A stretch of DNA of 46,772 bases. It comes from a virus. Both the position numbers and the translations under genes were made by a program. Location of the stretch: the IMG/VR virus record IMGVR_UViG_3300044712_001577, positions 1 through 46,772 of that record; one strand, written 5' to 3'. Under the pieces are notes generated by a model. That model searched no databases. It was not told where the DNA came from and saw only the letters and a program-made list of their open reading frames with translations. How positions within the stretch are numbered: the stretch's first letter is position 1; each line of letters begins with the position of its first letter. Below, piece after piece: positions 32,231 through 44,900 of the stretch.

Positions 32231-35200
32231 ATGGCACAAACTACTAGACAAACAGCTATCTTTGGCGTTGAAGACTGGAAACAGATCTATCAAACATATC
32301 GCGAAGCAGACTTTCAAAGCTATGACTTTGAAACTCTGCGCAAAAGCTTTATTGACTATATCCGCCTCTACTACCCTGAAACATTCAATGACTATATTGA
32401 ATCGTCAGAATTCATTGCTTTGCTGGACGTTATTGCGTTCATGGGCCAAGCTCTAGCCTTCCGTACAGACCTAAACACTCGTGAAAACTACCTAGACACT
32501 GCTGAACGTAGAGATTCAGTGGTGCGCCTTGCTAATCTTGTTAGCTATACACCCAAGCGTAACACAGCAGCCGAAGGCCTGCTCAAAGTATTCAACGTCA
32601 CAACTACAGAAAATGTTGTGGACTATAACGGTGTTAACCTTTCAAACGTCACCGTGAACTGGGCTGATCCCACAAACCCAGACTGGCAAGAACAGTTTAC
32701 AACCATTATCAATGCTGCATTGGTTGACAGCCAAAAAGTGGGACGCCCTGGCAATCGTCAAACTATCCTAGGTGTTCGCACTGACGAATATGCAATTAAC
32801 CTAGTGCCTGGATTCTTGCCTGTTGTGCCTTACAGCGCAACAGTGGACGGCATCAACATGCCTTTTGAAGCTGTGACTTCTACCACAGTGGGCGCAGACG
32901 TAATCTACGAACCCAGCCCTGTGTCTAGTACCAGTTTCAACGTGCTGTATCGCAATGACCAACTGGGATTCAACTCTGACAACACAGGTTATTTCTTCCT
33001 GTTCAAACAAGGTATTTTGCAAAATCAAGATTTTAACCTTGCAGAGCGCATCGCTAACCGTACGGTTGACATCAACATCGAAGGTGTCAACAACCAAGAC
33101 CGTTGGCTGTTCCAACTTGACAACCTAGGCAATGTAAGTCGTGAATGGACATACGTTGAAAACGTATACACAGCGGCTGCTGAACAGCAGACCACATTGC
33201 GTCCAATTTATTCAACTACCAGCAGAGCCAATGATCAGATCACTATGATTTTTGGTGATGGCGTGTTCTCTGAAATTCCTGTGGGCACATTCCGTGCATA
33301 CGTTCGTAGTTCCAACGGATTGCAGTATATTATCAATCCCGAAGAAATGCAGAACGTTGTGATTCCAATCAGTTACACTGATCGCAACGGCAACCTGCAG
33401 ACTATTACATTTACTTGCGGTATCACTCGTCCTGTGACCAATGCACAGGCACGTGAGCCCATTGCTGCGATCAAACAACGTGCTCCTGCTCGTTACTATA
33501 CACAGAACCGCATGGTCAACGGCGAAGATTACAACCTATTCCCGTTTACCCAATATAATTCTATCATCAAGTCAAAGGCATTGAATCGTGCTTCGATTGG
33601 TACCAGTCGTTATCTTGATCTAGTGGACAACACTGGCAAATACAGTTCTACCAATACATTCGGCAGCGACGGCGGATTGTGGGAACAAAACATTCTGCCC
33701 ACAATACTGTTTTCGTGGACCAATCGAAATGAAATTGCTGATGTTATTTCTAACCAAGTTCAGCCAGAGCTTACACAAGCTTCGGTAAAACAATTTTACT
33801 ATGCCAACTTCCCACGCAAGTCAATAAACACCATTGACGTGGTTTGTACCGCAACTACTCAAACAGTGAACACTATCACAGTGAGTGATGCCACTGCTGC
33901 ATTGTTTGGTCAATATGTATTTGACAACATGCCTGTGGTGTTTGGCAATGCCGGTGACGGAGATGTGTTTGGCGGACTAATCGGTGGCATCACATACTAT
34001 GTACGTCCCGGTAGCTGGAATGCCACTGCCAAAACTTTTACAGTGAGTTCAATTGCCAACGGTGGTGTATTCCCTCTCAGTACCACCACAGCTAAATCAG
34101 TTGCCACTGTGGCCACTGTGATCACCGGCGGAACAGTGTGGAATCAAAGCACAACCATAGCCAACGAAACCACAGGTTATTTCAAAACTGCCACAGGAAC
34201 ACCAGTGCTAGTAGGCCCTGACTCGGGCACAAATTTTGAATATGCAGTAACAGGCAGCTTGATTAAATTTGTTGCACCTGCAGGCCAATACTTTGATCGT
34301 AACAACAAACTACAATCAGGTATTCCTACCAAAACAGAACAAAAAACAGAAATTTGGGCCAGTCCAGTACAAGTTATTGGTGACGGCACAAACTCTAACC
34401 TAGGTAACTTCAGCAACGGCACAGGTCCCATTACTCTTAATAACTTTGTGCCTACCGGCGCCATTGTAGACACTATCATTCCATTGTTTGTGTCCGATTT
34501 GCCTGTGAGCATTGAGCAGCAAATGGCTGAACAAATCACACTGTTCAGAAACTTTGGCCTGGGCTACGACAGTGATGGCGCTATCACAGGTACACCGTAT
34601 TCGTGGTATTTGATTCCATCACAATACCTTGACGAAAACGCACCTTGGAGTCAAACCAATGCAGGCCAACCAGTACCCGGCGGCGATGCTAGTTGGATGA
34701 TTCAATTTGTAGTTGAAAATCAAAACTACACAATTACTTTCCGCGGCCTGGCCTACTACTTTGGTTCTGTACTACAAACTAGATTCTTCTTCTTTGAGGA
34801 TCAGCAAGTGTACGACAGTCGTACAGGCACAGTAATCAAAGACTTTATCAATGTCTTGGCCATGAATAGCCGCCCTGGCGACACACTGGGCGAGCCTTTG
34901 CAGAGCGACATACCAGTGACTATCATTGGTCAGCCAGTGGAAAGCGACGGCTATGTAGATGACTTCCAAGTGTTGGTCAGTTATCGAGACTCAGACAACG
35001 ATGGAGTGCCCGACAATCCAGATTTCTTTGACGAAATTGTTGGTACAGTGCCTGCTACTGCCAACGCAAGCTCTCCTTGGGTGTTCTTGGAACGCACAGT
35101 TGACTTCGACAACCTACAAAGATATCTGCTGGTAGACAGTGATAGAGTAGTAAGTCAATACGGAACTTTGGACGAGATTGAATTGGTCAAGACTGAATGG

Positions 35201-35962
35201 ACACCGGGACAAGTGTTCTATGCCTACAGCGAAAATACTTTCTACAGACTAAACATCACAGTTACTGGAGTCAGAGAACTTATTGAATTTGAACAAGGTG
35301 AGTGGCTTGCACGTTCGGGGCGCCAAGGCCTGTACTATCAGTATCGTCACAACTCGCCGCTGACTAACCGTATCGACCCAGGCACATCCAACATTATTGA
35401 CCTTTATGTTGTTACACAGGCCTACTATACTGCATATCAGAACTGGTTGCGAGATACCACTGGCACCGTAGTAGAGCCTGAACAACCTACCATTGATGAG
35501 TTGAACACTGCATATCAAGGATTGCAGGACTACAAAATGGTGTCGGACAACATTGTATTGAACTCGGTTACCTTTAAGCCATTGTTTGGCGCCAAAGCAT
35601 CACCTGAGCTCAGAGCCACAATCAAAGTTATTCGTGCGCAAAATTCAACAGCATCTAGTTCAGAGATCAAGTCGGCAGTGCTGGCACAGATGAATGAATA
35701 CTTCAGTATTGACAAGTGGAATTTTGGAGACACGTTCTACTTCTCAGAACTGGCTGCATATTTGCACCGAACTTTAGGAACCATAATTAGTAGTGTGGTC
35801 CTAGTTCCTTTAGATCCTCAAAAAGCTTTTGGCGATCTTTATGAAATCCGATCACAACCTAACGAAATATTTGCCAATGGCGCAACCATTGACAATATTG
35901 ATGTAATTGAAGCATTGACAAGTACTAACTTGCGTACCGCAGCCGGCAGTGGAGTAATTTAA
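32231..35962 (+). CDS. 6: Baseplate wedge protein gp6 (baseplate J family), enlarged
   Basis: A 1243-residue gp6 homologue. The N-terminal wedge part reads LRKSFIDYIRLYYPETFNDY, IALLDVIAFMGQALAFRTDL and LNTRENYLDTAERRDSVVRL (residues 35-100), the standard gp6/baseplate-J start. FGDGVFSEIPVGTFRAYVRS (near 338-357) and APARYYTQNRMVNGEDYNLF (near 417-436) complete the core. T4 gp6 is 660 aa. The extra length includes an inserted beta domain at residues ~536-632 (CTATT... GGITYYV... FTVSS) that also occurs in the giant protein encoded next. gp6 forms the ring that holds the wedges together and triggers sheath contraction. Its stop overlaps the next ATG by one base. Confidence 0.93.
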   Translation: MAQTTRQTAIFGVEDWKQIYQTYREADFQSYDFETLRKSFIDYIRLYYPETFNDYIESSEFIALLDVIAFMGQALAFRTDLNTRENYLDTAERRDSVVRLANLVSYTPKRNTAAEGLLKVFNVTTTENVVDYNGVNLSNVTVNWADPTNPDWQEQFTTIINAALVDSQKVGRPGNRQTILGVRTDEYAINLVPGFLPVVPYSATVDGINMPFEAVTSTTVGADVIYEPSPVSSTSFNVLYRNDQLGFNSDNTGYFFLFKQGILQNQDFNLAERIANRTVDINIEGVNNQDRWLFQLDNLGNVSREWTYVENVYTAAAEQQTTLRPIYSTTSRANDQITMIFGDGVFSEIPVGTFRAYVRSSNGLQYIINPEEMQNVVIPISYTDRNGNLQTITFTCGITRPVTNAQAREPIAAIKQRAPARYYTQNRMVNGEDYNLFPFTQYNSIIKSKALNRASIGTSRYLDLVDNTGKYSSTNTFGSDGGLWEQNILPTILFSWTNRNEIADVISNQVQPELTQASVKQFYYANFPRKSINTIDVVCTATTQTVNTITVSDATAALFGQYVFDNMPVVFGNAGDGDVFGGLIGGITYYVRPGSWNATAKTFTVSSIANGGVFPLSTTTAKSVATVATVITGGTVWNQSTTIANETTGYFKTATGTPVLVGPDSGTNFEYAVTGSLIKFVAPAGQYFDRNNKLQSGIPTKTEQKTEIWASPVQVIGDGTNSNLGNFSNGTGPITLNNFVPTGAIVDTIIPLFVSDLPVSIEQQMAEQITLFRNFGLGYDSDGAITGTPYSWYLIPSQYLDENAPWSQTNAGQPVPGGDASWMIQFVVENQNYTITFRGLAYYFGSVLQTRFFFFEDQQVYDSRTGTVIKDFINVLAMNSRPGDTLGEPLQSDIPVTIIGQPVESDGYVDDFQVLVSYRDSDNDGVPDNPDFFDEIVGTVPATANASSPWVFLERTVDFDNLQRYLLVDSDRVVSQYGTLDEIELVKTEWTPGQVFYAYSENTFYRLNITVTGVRELIEFEQGEWLARSGRQGLYYQYRHNSPLTNRIDPGTSNIIDLYVVTQAYYTAYQNWLRDTTGTVVEPEQPTIDELNTAYQGLQDYKMVSDNIVLNSVTFKPLFGAKASPELRATIKVIRAQNSTASSSEIKSAVLAQMNEYFSIDKWNFGDTFYFSELAAYLHRTLGTIISSVVLVPLDPQKAFGDLYEIRSQPNEIFANGATIDNIDVIEALTSTNLRTAAGSGVI

Positions 35963-38900
35963 TGGCCCGAGTAAGATCAGTAGATTTTCTACCAGAAATT
36001 TTTAGAACAGACGCCAACAAGCAATTCTTGGCAGCTACTCTTGATCAGTTGATCCAAGAGCCTAAGTTCAAAAAAACACAAGGTTATATTGGTAGAACTG
36101 TAGGACCGGGTGTAAACCCCAACGATCGTTATGTAGTTGAGCCAACCAAAACTAGATCAGATTATCAGCTGGAAACTACAGTTGTTAATCTGCGTCCTGA
36201 AACCAACATCATACAAAACGCAATCACATACCCAGGCATCAACGATGCCATTCGTCTAGCCGGCGGTAACAGCAGCCGTCCCGATCGTCTGTATGAAAGT
36301 GATTACTATACTTGGGACCCGTTTGTTGATTTTGATACTTTTGTAAACTTCAGTCAATACTATTGGTTACCCAACGGGCCTGACGCTGTGGAAGTATCAG
36401 CTTCTACTATTCCTGCCACAGAAAATTTTGTTGTCACTCGCGAAAACGGGGTATACACATTCTCTGGATTGCCAGGCACAAACCCTAATATTGAGTTAGT
36501 GCGCGGCGGCAGCTACACATTCCAAGTAGCGCAAAATGCCAAAGAAACTGTTAACTATCGCGTGGGCAATCAAGGCAATGCAGCCTACCTTATTGATTTT
36601 GTCAGCAACCCCACACTGACACTGGCTCGTGGCAACACCTACGTGTTCAACGTTGACACCCAAGGTGTCTATCCTTTCTGGATCAAAACAGCACCTACCA
36701 CTGGCACTGGCGATGCCTACAGCATCGGTGTAACACGCAACGGTGCATCAACCGGCCTGGTAACTTTTGTTGTGCCCCAAGATGCTCCTGACACACTGTA
36801 TTACATCAGTCAGACAGTGTCAAACATGGGCGGCCAGATCAACATTGTCGATGGCACACCGGGCACAGGTCCTGGATTTTGGATTCAAACCAATCCTGGA
36901 GTATCTGGTCGTATTCCCACAACACCAAACATCAGCAGTAGAGATGTGTTTGGTGTAGTTAACAATGGCGAAGACCTTGGTGTAGTTACATTTGATGTGC
37001 CCACCCGCACTGCACAAGAGTTTTTCTATAACCTCGATCCCACAGTTCAACCTGTTGACCTAGTTACTGATTTGAATTTTAGTCAAATCAACAATGCAAG
37101 ACTTGATCAGTTTGTTGCACAATACGGCGGCATCGATGGTATTACCAGTCTTGAAGGTAGAAACCTTGTGTTTATTGGCTCCTCAGAGGACGATGCAGCG
37201 TGGGAGCGCACTAGCTTTTTTGATCCTTTAAATGCTGGACTATCTAACAATGGTCTTCCGGGCAGCTACGATACCTTGACTTACTCTGAAGAGAACTTGA
37301 TACCTCTAGCTGATCGTCGACAGATCTGGCAAATCGGCTATGTTGTTGACAACGGCCTTACCTATCTTCGTTTGACCAAACTTACTAACATTGACGAATT
37401 ACAAAAGTTCAGTGTGAGATACGGTAATGTGTACAGCAATACCAATTGGTACAAAACCAACGTTGGAGAAATCAAACAGATTCCGTTGTTGACTGCTGCT
37501 CTAAACACATTATATTACCAAGACGGTACAGACCCAGAAATTTTTGGTCGCATCACGCTGCTTGAGCAACCCGAAGAGTCTACTCTGTTTATCAACAACA
37601 TTATTGGACAACCAAACTACACTTCTCCCAACGGAGTTGAGTTCACCAACGGACTCAAAGTGGTATTCCGTGGAGATGTACGTCCAGCAAGTTACAAATC
37701 AGGCTCAATTGCTTTTACTTGTACAGCAACCACTGCTGGTACCAACACAATTACAACTTACAGCACAGAAGATCTATATCCTGGTCTTGCAGTGGTATTC
37801 ACTGACCCCACCGGCGGACTTGTCAGCGGCGTAACATACTATGTCAGTTCAGTTGTAAACTTGTTTGAGTTTACTGTGGCTGCTACACCTGGTGGCCTAC
37901 CTGTGACACTGACCAACAGTACAGCTGACTTTGATGCTTTGGCCATAGTTTACAAAGAATATTATGTGTCTGGAGTAGGCACTGGAATCAGACTGTTGCC
38001 TGTAACCAACTTTGTTACTCCAGAGACCTATGTTGAAGCCAGCAACGACAGCAGTTTGCCTGTGCCCGAAGAACCTGATTATCTAACCATCGACCGCGGC
38101 AGCAGAGATCTCAATGCCTGGAGCCGCTCAAACCGTTGGTTCCACATTGATGTTATCAATGCCACATCAGCTTATAACGGCACTATTGCTGTGCTAGACA
38201 ACAATTTTAGAGCCAAGCGTCCTATTATTCAGTTCCGCCCAGATCTAAGATTGTACAACATGGGCACACAAGGCAAGCAGCCTGTGGATATCATTGACTT
38301 CAACGAAACAGATGCTCTAAGTAACATTCAAGGTGCTACTAGTTATTCAGTAGACGGATACAGTTTTGTAAACGGTACACGAGTTATTTTTGCCGCCGAC
38401 GAAGACAACCAGGTCAGAAACAAAATTTATGTTGTTGAGTTTATTACACCCGACACAGTTGCTCCATTGATTGATCAACCAATCATTAATCTCACACTGG
38501 CCACTGACGGTAATGTTGAAATAAACGAAAGCACACTGATACTGCAAGGTCAAACCCTACAAGGAAAGACTTACTGGTATGACGGTGTCGAGTGGACCGA
38601 AGCACAACAAAAAACTGCAATACAACAAGCACCGTTGTTTGACATCTATGATTCAGACGGCGTAAGTTTTGGTAACCGCGCAGTCTATCCAAGTTCAAAC
38701 TTCAACGGTAGCAAGTTGTTCAGTTATGCAATAGGTGATACTGGCATTCTAGACACAGTATTGAAATTCCCGTTGAAATATCTAAACATTGCCAACGTAG
38801 GCGATATTGTTTTTGACAATAATTTCTACGCTGATACTTTTGTGTATACTGTAAACAACGTCAGCACCGAATTGCCTATCAGCCGCGGATATGTTAGAGA

Positions 38901-41900
38901 ATATGCAACTCGCACAACATATCAATCTTTGATTGGTTGGCAGAATGCAGTGGCTCCAACCAGAGTATATCAGCAATTTAAATTTGCATACGACGGCAGA
39001 CCGCTGACTGTGGACGTTCGTGCCAATGACGCTGGCACCGTGCCAGTGATTAAAATTTATGTTGGATCAGCGTATGTATTGCCACGAGACTTTACCTATA
39101 CACGTACCAGCAATACTACCACAATTACTCTGTCCAAAGTTTACGCACCTGACGACATCATTGAAGTGCTGGTGCTCAGCGATCAAACCAGCAAAACTGG
39201 ATTCTATCAAGTTCCTATCAACTTGGAAAACAATCCGCTGAACGGCAACAGTGACACTTTCACTCTGGGTACAGTTCGTCAACACTATCAGACAATTTGC
39301 GAAAACCTCAGCACATTCTCAGGATCAATCTCTGGCGCTAACAACACTAGAGACCTGGGAAATATTGTTCCCTATGGACTGAAGATTCTTCAACAAAGTT
39401 CTCCGCTGACCATGGCTGGCTATTTCATGCGCAGCGAAGAATACAATGTATTCAATTCGTTGGTTTACAACAGTCGTGAGTATATCAAGATGAAAAACTT
39501 GATACTCAACAATGTAACTCAACAAAACATACAGTTCCAGACTCCGGCGCAGATACTGGACGAAGCAATAGAAATGCTAACTGCTGGTCGAGTAGAATCA
39601 CAACCATTCTACTGGAGTGACATGTTGCCGTCAGGCGCTGTGTACACTGATACAACCTATACCATTGGTTTTACAACCACCGACGTGTTTGATACAGTGT
39701 TGGTACATGATTATACCAAGTCGAATTATCAGGGTATGAACGTGTATCTCAACAACGTAATTCTCACAAGAAACCTAGATTATGTTGTGGCTACCGACGG
39801 TCCTCGTATCACTGTATTGACTAACTTAAATGTTGGCGATGTACTGGTCATTCGTGAATACACAGCAACCTATGGTAACTTTGTACCAAACACACCGTCT
39901 AAGATGGGTCTGTACCCAGCTTGGCGTCCTGAAATAACCACTATTGTATCATCGACTGGAACACAAGAAGTTATTATTGGGCATGATGGTTCTGTGACAC
40001 CAGTGTTTGGTGATGTTCGTGACGATGTATTGTTGGAATTCGAAACTAGAATTTTCAACAATATCAAGATGGATGACAATCCTATTCCTCTAACTGTGGC
40101 AGACGTAATTCCGGGTCAGTTCCGCGTTACTGGTTATTCAAACAACGAGATCAACGGTATCCTTGATCAGCAGTTTTTGAGCTATGTTGCTTGGAACAAG
40201 CTGGATTACAACACTCAAAATTACAGTGCCAGCAACGAGTTTACTTGGAACTATAGTTCAGCACAAAACAAACTCAACAATCAAAACTTGTTGGGCGCCT
40301 GGCGCGGCATCTATAGATATTTCTACGATACACAACAACCAGAATTAACACCTTGGGAAATGTTGGGCCTCACAGTAAAACCAGACTGGTGGGACAACAC
40401 CTACGGTACTGCACCGTATACATCTGGAAACTTGGTGTTGTGGGATGACCTTGAAGCTGGTTATGTTAGAGATCCTGTGGCTCCTTACTATAACTTGCAA
40501 TATGCTCGTCCAGGTTTGACTCAGGTAATCCCTACCAGCGACGAAGGTGAATTGCTGAGCCCGTTTGACTGTGTTGTAGGAACATACGACAACACACAAT
40601 TCCGCAAGAGTTGGGGCACTGCCGACGGCGGTCCTGTGCAAGCATCGTGGTACAACAGCTCAGACTATCCTTTTGCTGTGATGCGTTTGTTGGCGCTGAC
40701 CAAGCCGGCACAGTTCTTTGCACTGTTTGCTGACAGAGATTTGTATCGATACAACGCTGACCTTGATCAGTACCTGTACAACAATCGTTATAGACTCGAC
40801 GCCAATGGCGTTGAAGTGTATGGCAACGGATTGAGCAAAGCCAGTTTTATCAACTGGATTGTAGATTACAACCGTCAGAGTGGACTGGACTCAACTGCGG
40901 ATCTAACAGCCAATTTGGCTAGCCTTGATGTTCGCCTGAGCTATCGTTTGGCCAGCTTCTCAGACAAGCAATACATTAAGATTTTCACTGAAAAGTCCAG
41001 CCCTAATTCTACCAATACTTCATTCTTGATACCAGACGAAAGTTATAACTTGATTCTGTACAAGAACCAACCATTTGAACGAATTACCTATAGCTCGGTG
41101 CTGGTCCAACAAGTGCCCGGCGGCTATTCAGTGTTTGGTTACAGCACTGTACAACCGTACTTTAATGTCTTGCGCAGTGTGCCCAACGGCAGATTGCAAA
41201 CCATAAGTGTAGCCGGCGCAACTGTGAGAGTTCCCACTACATATTCGGACACTGTGGTACAGATACCCTATGGCTATGTGTTTAACAACACAACGTCCGT
41301 GGTTGATTTCTTGCTGAGCCTTGGCAAATACTATGAGACACAAGGTCTAGAATTTACCAACATTGACAATGGTTATGTGCTGACATGGGGTCAAATGGCA
41401 CAGGAATTCCTGTACTGGAGCCAACAAGGTTGGGACACAGATGCATTGATTAACCTCAATCCGCTGGCAACCAAACTCAGTGTCACACGAGAGCAAGCTG
41501 TGGTTGATAGCATCAAAACACAGACCAGCCAGAACGTACTGTTGGATCAAAACCGTCAAGAACTACCAACCAAGAATGTAAACATTGTCAGAGTTGACAA
41601 CACATTCTCTGTTCAGCCCCTAGTGGATCAAACACTGAGTTTTGTTGAACTCAATTATACTTCCTACGAACACATGATTGTGTTGGATAATGTCAGTGTG
41701 TTTGGCGACTTGATTTATCAACCTATTACTGGCGCTCGCCAGAGCCGACTCAACTTGGTCATGACCAACAGCACCGACTGGAACGGCAGTGTTGACGCTC
41801 AAGGCTTTATTCTCAATCAGAACAATGTAGAAGAGTGGACAGGACTGCGTACATACAGCAAAGGCGAAATCGTCAAGTACAAAAACAGATTCTGGAGTGC

Positions 41901-44900
41901 TGCTACCATTGTACAGCCCAGCGTTGAATTCAATTACAGTGACTGGTTGCAAAGCGACTATGAACAAATTGAACAAGGCTTGTTGCCAAACTTGGCCAAC
42001 AAAGCTGATCAACTGGAAAACAGTTACAACATCAACACAGCCAACGTTGAGAGCGAAAATGACTTGTTCAGTTATGGACTGATTGGATTCCGACCACGCG
42101 AATACATGGCTGCATTGAACCTTGACGATGTAAGTCAGGTCAACATCTATCGACAGTTCTTGGGCAGCAAAGGTACTATTCTAAGTGCAGAACTGTTCAG
42201 TCAAGCCAACCTTGGCAAAGAAAGTGCTGATTACGATATCTATGAAAACTGGGCGGTACAACGTGCTGTGTACGGCGCTAATGCTAACCGCAGTTATGTA
42301 GAATTGCGACTGAACCGTGCGCTGTTGAGTGCAAGTCCTAGCACAATACAAGTAACAAATCCTCAGGAACCCAGCGTTGCAGATCAACAGATATTCCTGA
42401 GCAATGTTTGGAAACAAAGTTTCAAATTGACTTCTCCAGACTTCCTGCCGACTACCACTGAGCTGCCTACAGACATTGGTTTGCCCGGTGCTGGTTACGT
42501 CAATTTAAATGATGTTGATATCACAATATTTGATATCAACGATTCAGACAACATCTTGGCCAATCTTGATCAAGTTGTTAATGGCGCTACAATTTGGGCA
42601 GCTAAAGTAAACAACTATGATTGGAATGTGTATCAGTGTGATGCTGTGCCTGGTGTGATCAGTCACGTTTGCGATAACTTAGACTTTACCAGCAGAGTAA
42701 TTTTTACCCAGCAACACAATCTCACTGTTGGCGAAAAACTGATTATCAAGTATTTTGACACTGAAGTTGACGGCGTGTACGAAGTACTGTCAGTGCCAAC
42801 GCTAACTGAAATTACCATTGCCTTCCAGTTTGCAGGAAATCGAACAGTTGTCAACGGCAACGGCATAGGCTTTACTCTAAAGAGCCTGCGAGTCGCTCAA
42901 GCCAGCGATGTTGTAGACTTACCGTATGCCAACAACATTGGTACCAACATCAAAGTATGGGTCGACAACAACGGCGACAACCTCTGGGAAGTGTTGGAAA
43001 AAAATGTAGTGTTCAATCAGGTAACTGAACTTGCACCCAAAACTCTAGATGCTAGAGAAGAATTTGGTCGTTCTATTGCACAAGGCGGCGATCAATTTGC
43101 AGCCTTGGTAGGTAGCCCCAATTACCTAGCAGGTACAGATCCTTACCAGCGCGGCGCAGTGTATGTCTATGTAAAAGATTTCAGCGGCAATTATCAACCA
43201 GTAAGCCCTGTAGATAATTCAGATGCTATTTTGACTCTATCTGTAGAGCAAAGCGCCGGCGTTCCTGCAGTTCGAGGATATGGATACTCAGTTGACTTTG
43301 GCAACAAAGATTGGGCTATAGCTGGTGCACCTTATAGTCTTGGATCTGCAGGGCAGGCCAACAATGGATATGCTTGTGTAATTTACAGAGATCAGTCTTC
43401 GTACACTCCTGGCACCAATCCGTACTTCAACTGGCAAATGCTTACTACACCTGACAGTGTCAGTGTAGACCAAGGCAAGTTTGGTTACAGCGTAACCATG
43501 AGTCAGGACGAGCGTTGGATGTACGTTGGTGCACCTGCTGTGAACAAAGTTTACGCATATGGTCGAGTTGACTGGCAAGATCAGACTGTGAATGCTCGTG
43601 GCGACGGCGCCACTACTACATTTAATTTTGATGACAATATCAAAATTGCAGCAAACACACAGATTCGTGTGACCTTAGACGGCGCTACACAAACATTGGG
43701 TGTTGACTATACAGTTAGTTCGCTGTCATCGGTTGTGTTTGCAACTGCACCAGCAGATGGTGTTCTTGTAACAATCACACGTATTTCTTTGTATCAGTTG
43801 ACAACCAACGGAGTTACCACATCGTTTGCGTTGGCACCTTACTTGTATCAAGTAGGATTAACTGACAGCACAATCAACAGTTTCAGCATTGAAATAGACA
43901 CTGTGCTTCAGCGACCCAACATTGACTATACATTCAATACATCAACCAAACAAGTGACATTTGCAGTGGCACCTGGATCTTCGGATGTTGTTATTGTACG
44001 AGCCAAAGGATACTGGCAGTATGTAGACACACTTACAGCAGCCGGCTTAGCTAGCGATGCCAACTTTGGACAAAGTATCAGCTGCACCACAGATGGGCGA
44101 CAAGTTCTAATTGGTGCTTCGGGCGTGGATGTTGGCAGCGAAGCTGATGCTGGATCGGTATATGTGTTTGACAGAAACGTTCAGCGATTCATCTACCAAG
44201 GCAGCAGTGACATTGTGTTCAGTGTCGATGGCACAGTCACCGAGCCTGTTAGTGTAATTGTAAACAATCAATTCTTGGTCAACGAACTATACAGCTCGCC
44301 GGCTGCTACCAATACATTCTCTGTGAGTGGCAACAATGTTACAATCAACTATCCGTTGAGCATTGGAGATATTGTTGAAATTGAAACCAATCAATTTGTA
44401 CTTGCCCAACAGATCACACAGGATGTACCTGCTGAGTTCTCTAACTATGGACAGAGCGTTGACATCTGTAATTACAATTGCAGTTTGTATGTTGGCGCAC
44501 CTCAAAGCAGTATTCAAGTGTACAAAGGTGGTGTTGTAGAACGACAAGTAAACCAAGCCAGAGTGTATGGCACAATTACTTCTACCGTTTCTAATCCTAC
44601 CCTCACTGCTGGTGATACTCTGCGTGTCAACAACATTGACGTATTTGTTCCTGTGGCTCCCAACAACAACATTGCCGGCCTTGCTGCTGCAATTCAAAAC
44701 ACAGTTCCCAACACCACAACATTGGTAACTGCGGACGGCAAGCTCACAATCAGTGTTGCAAATACCAACGCAGCACCATTTGGCAACAAGCTCCAAGTTG
44801 CTCCAGGCAGCATTGGATCAGCGTTTGATGATCTTGGTTTTGAAATGTTTGTGTACACACAAACTATCACAAGCCCTTATCCACAAAACTATGCACAGTT

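Noticed and set aside
43597-43605. RGD as a functional integrin-type adhesion motif
   Set aside because: RGD is a frequent chance tripeptide in a protein of this size and integrins are not expected on the likely bacterial host. Kept only as a side note to the FG-GAP finding.
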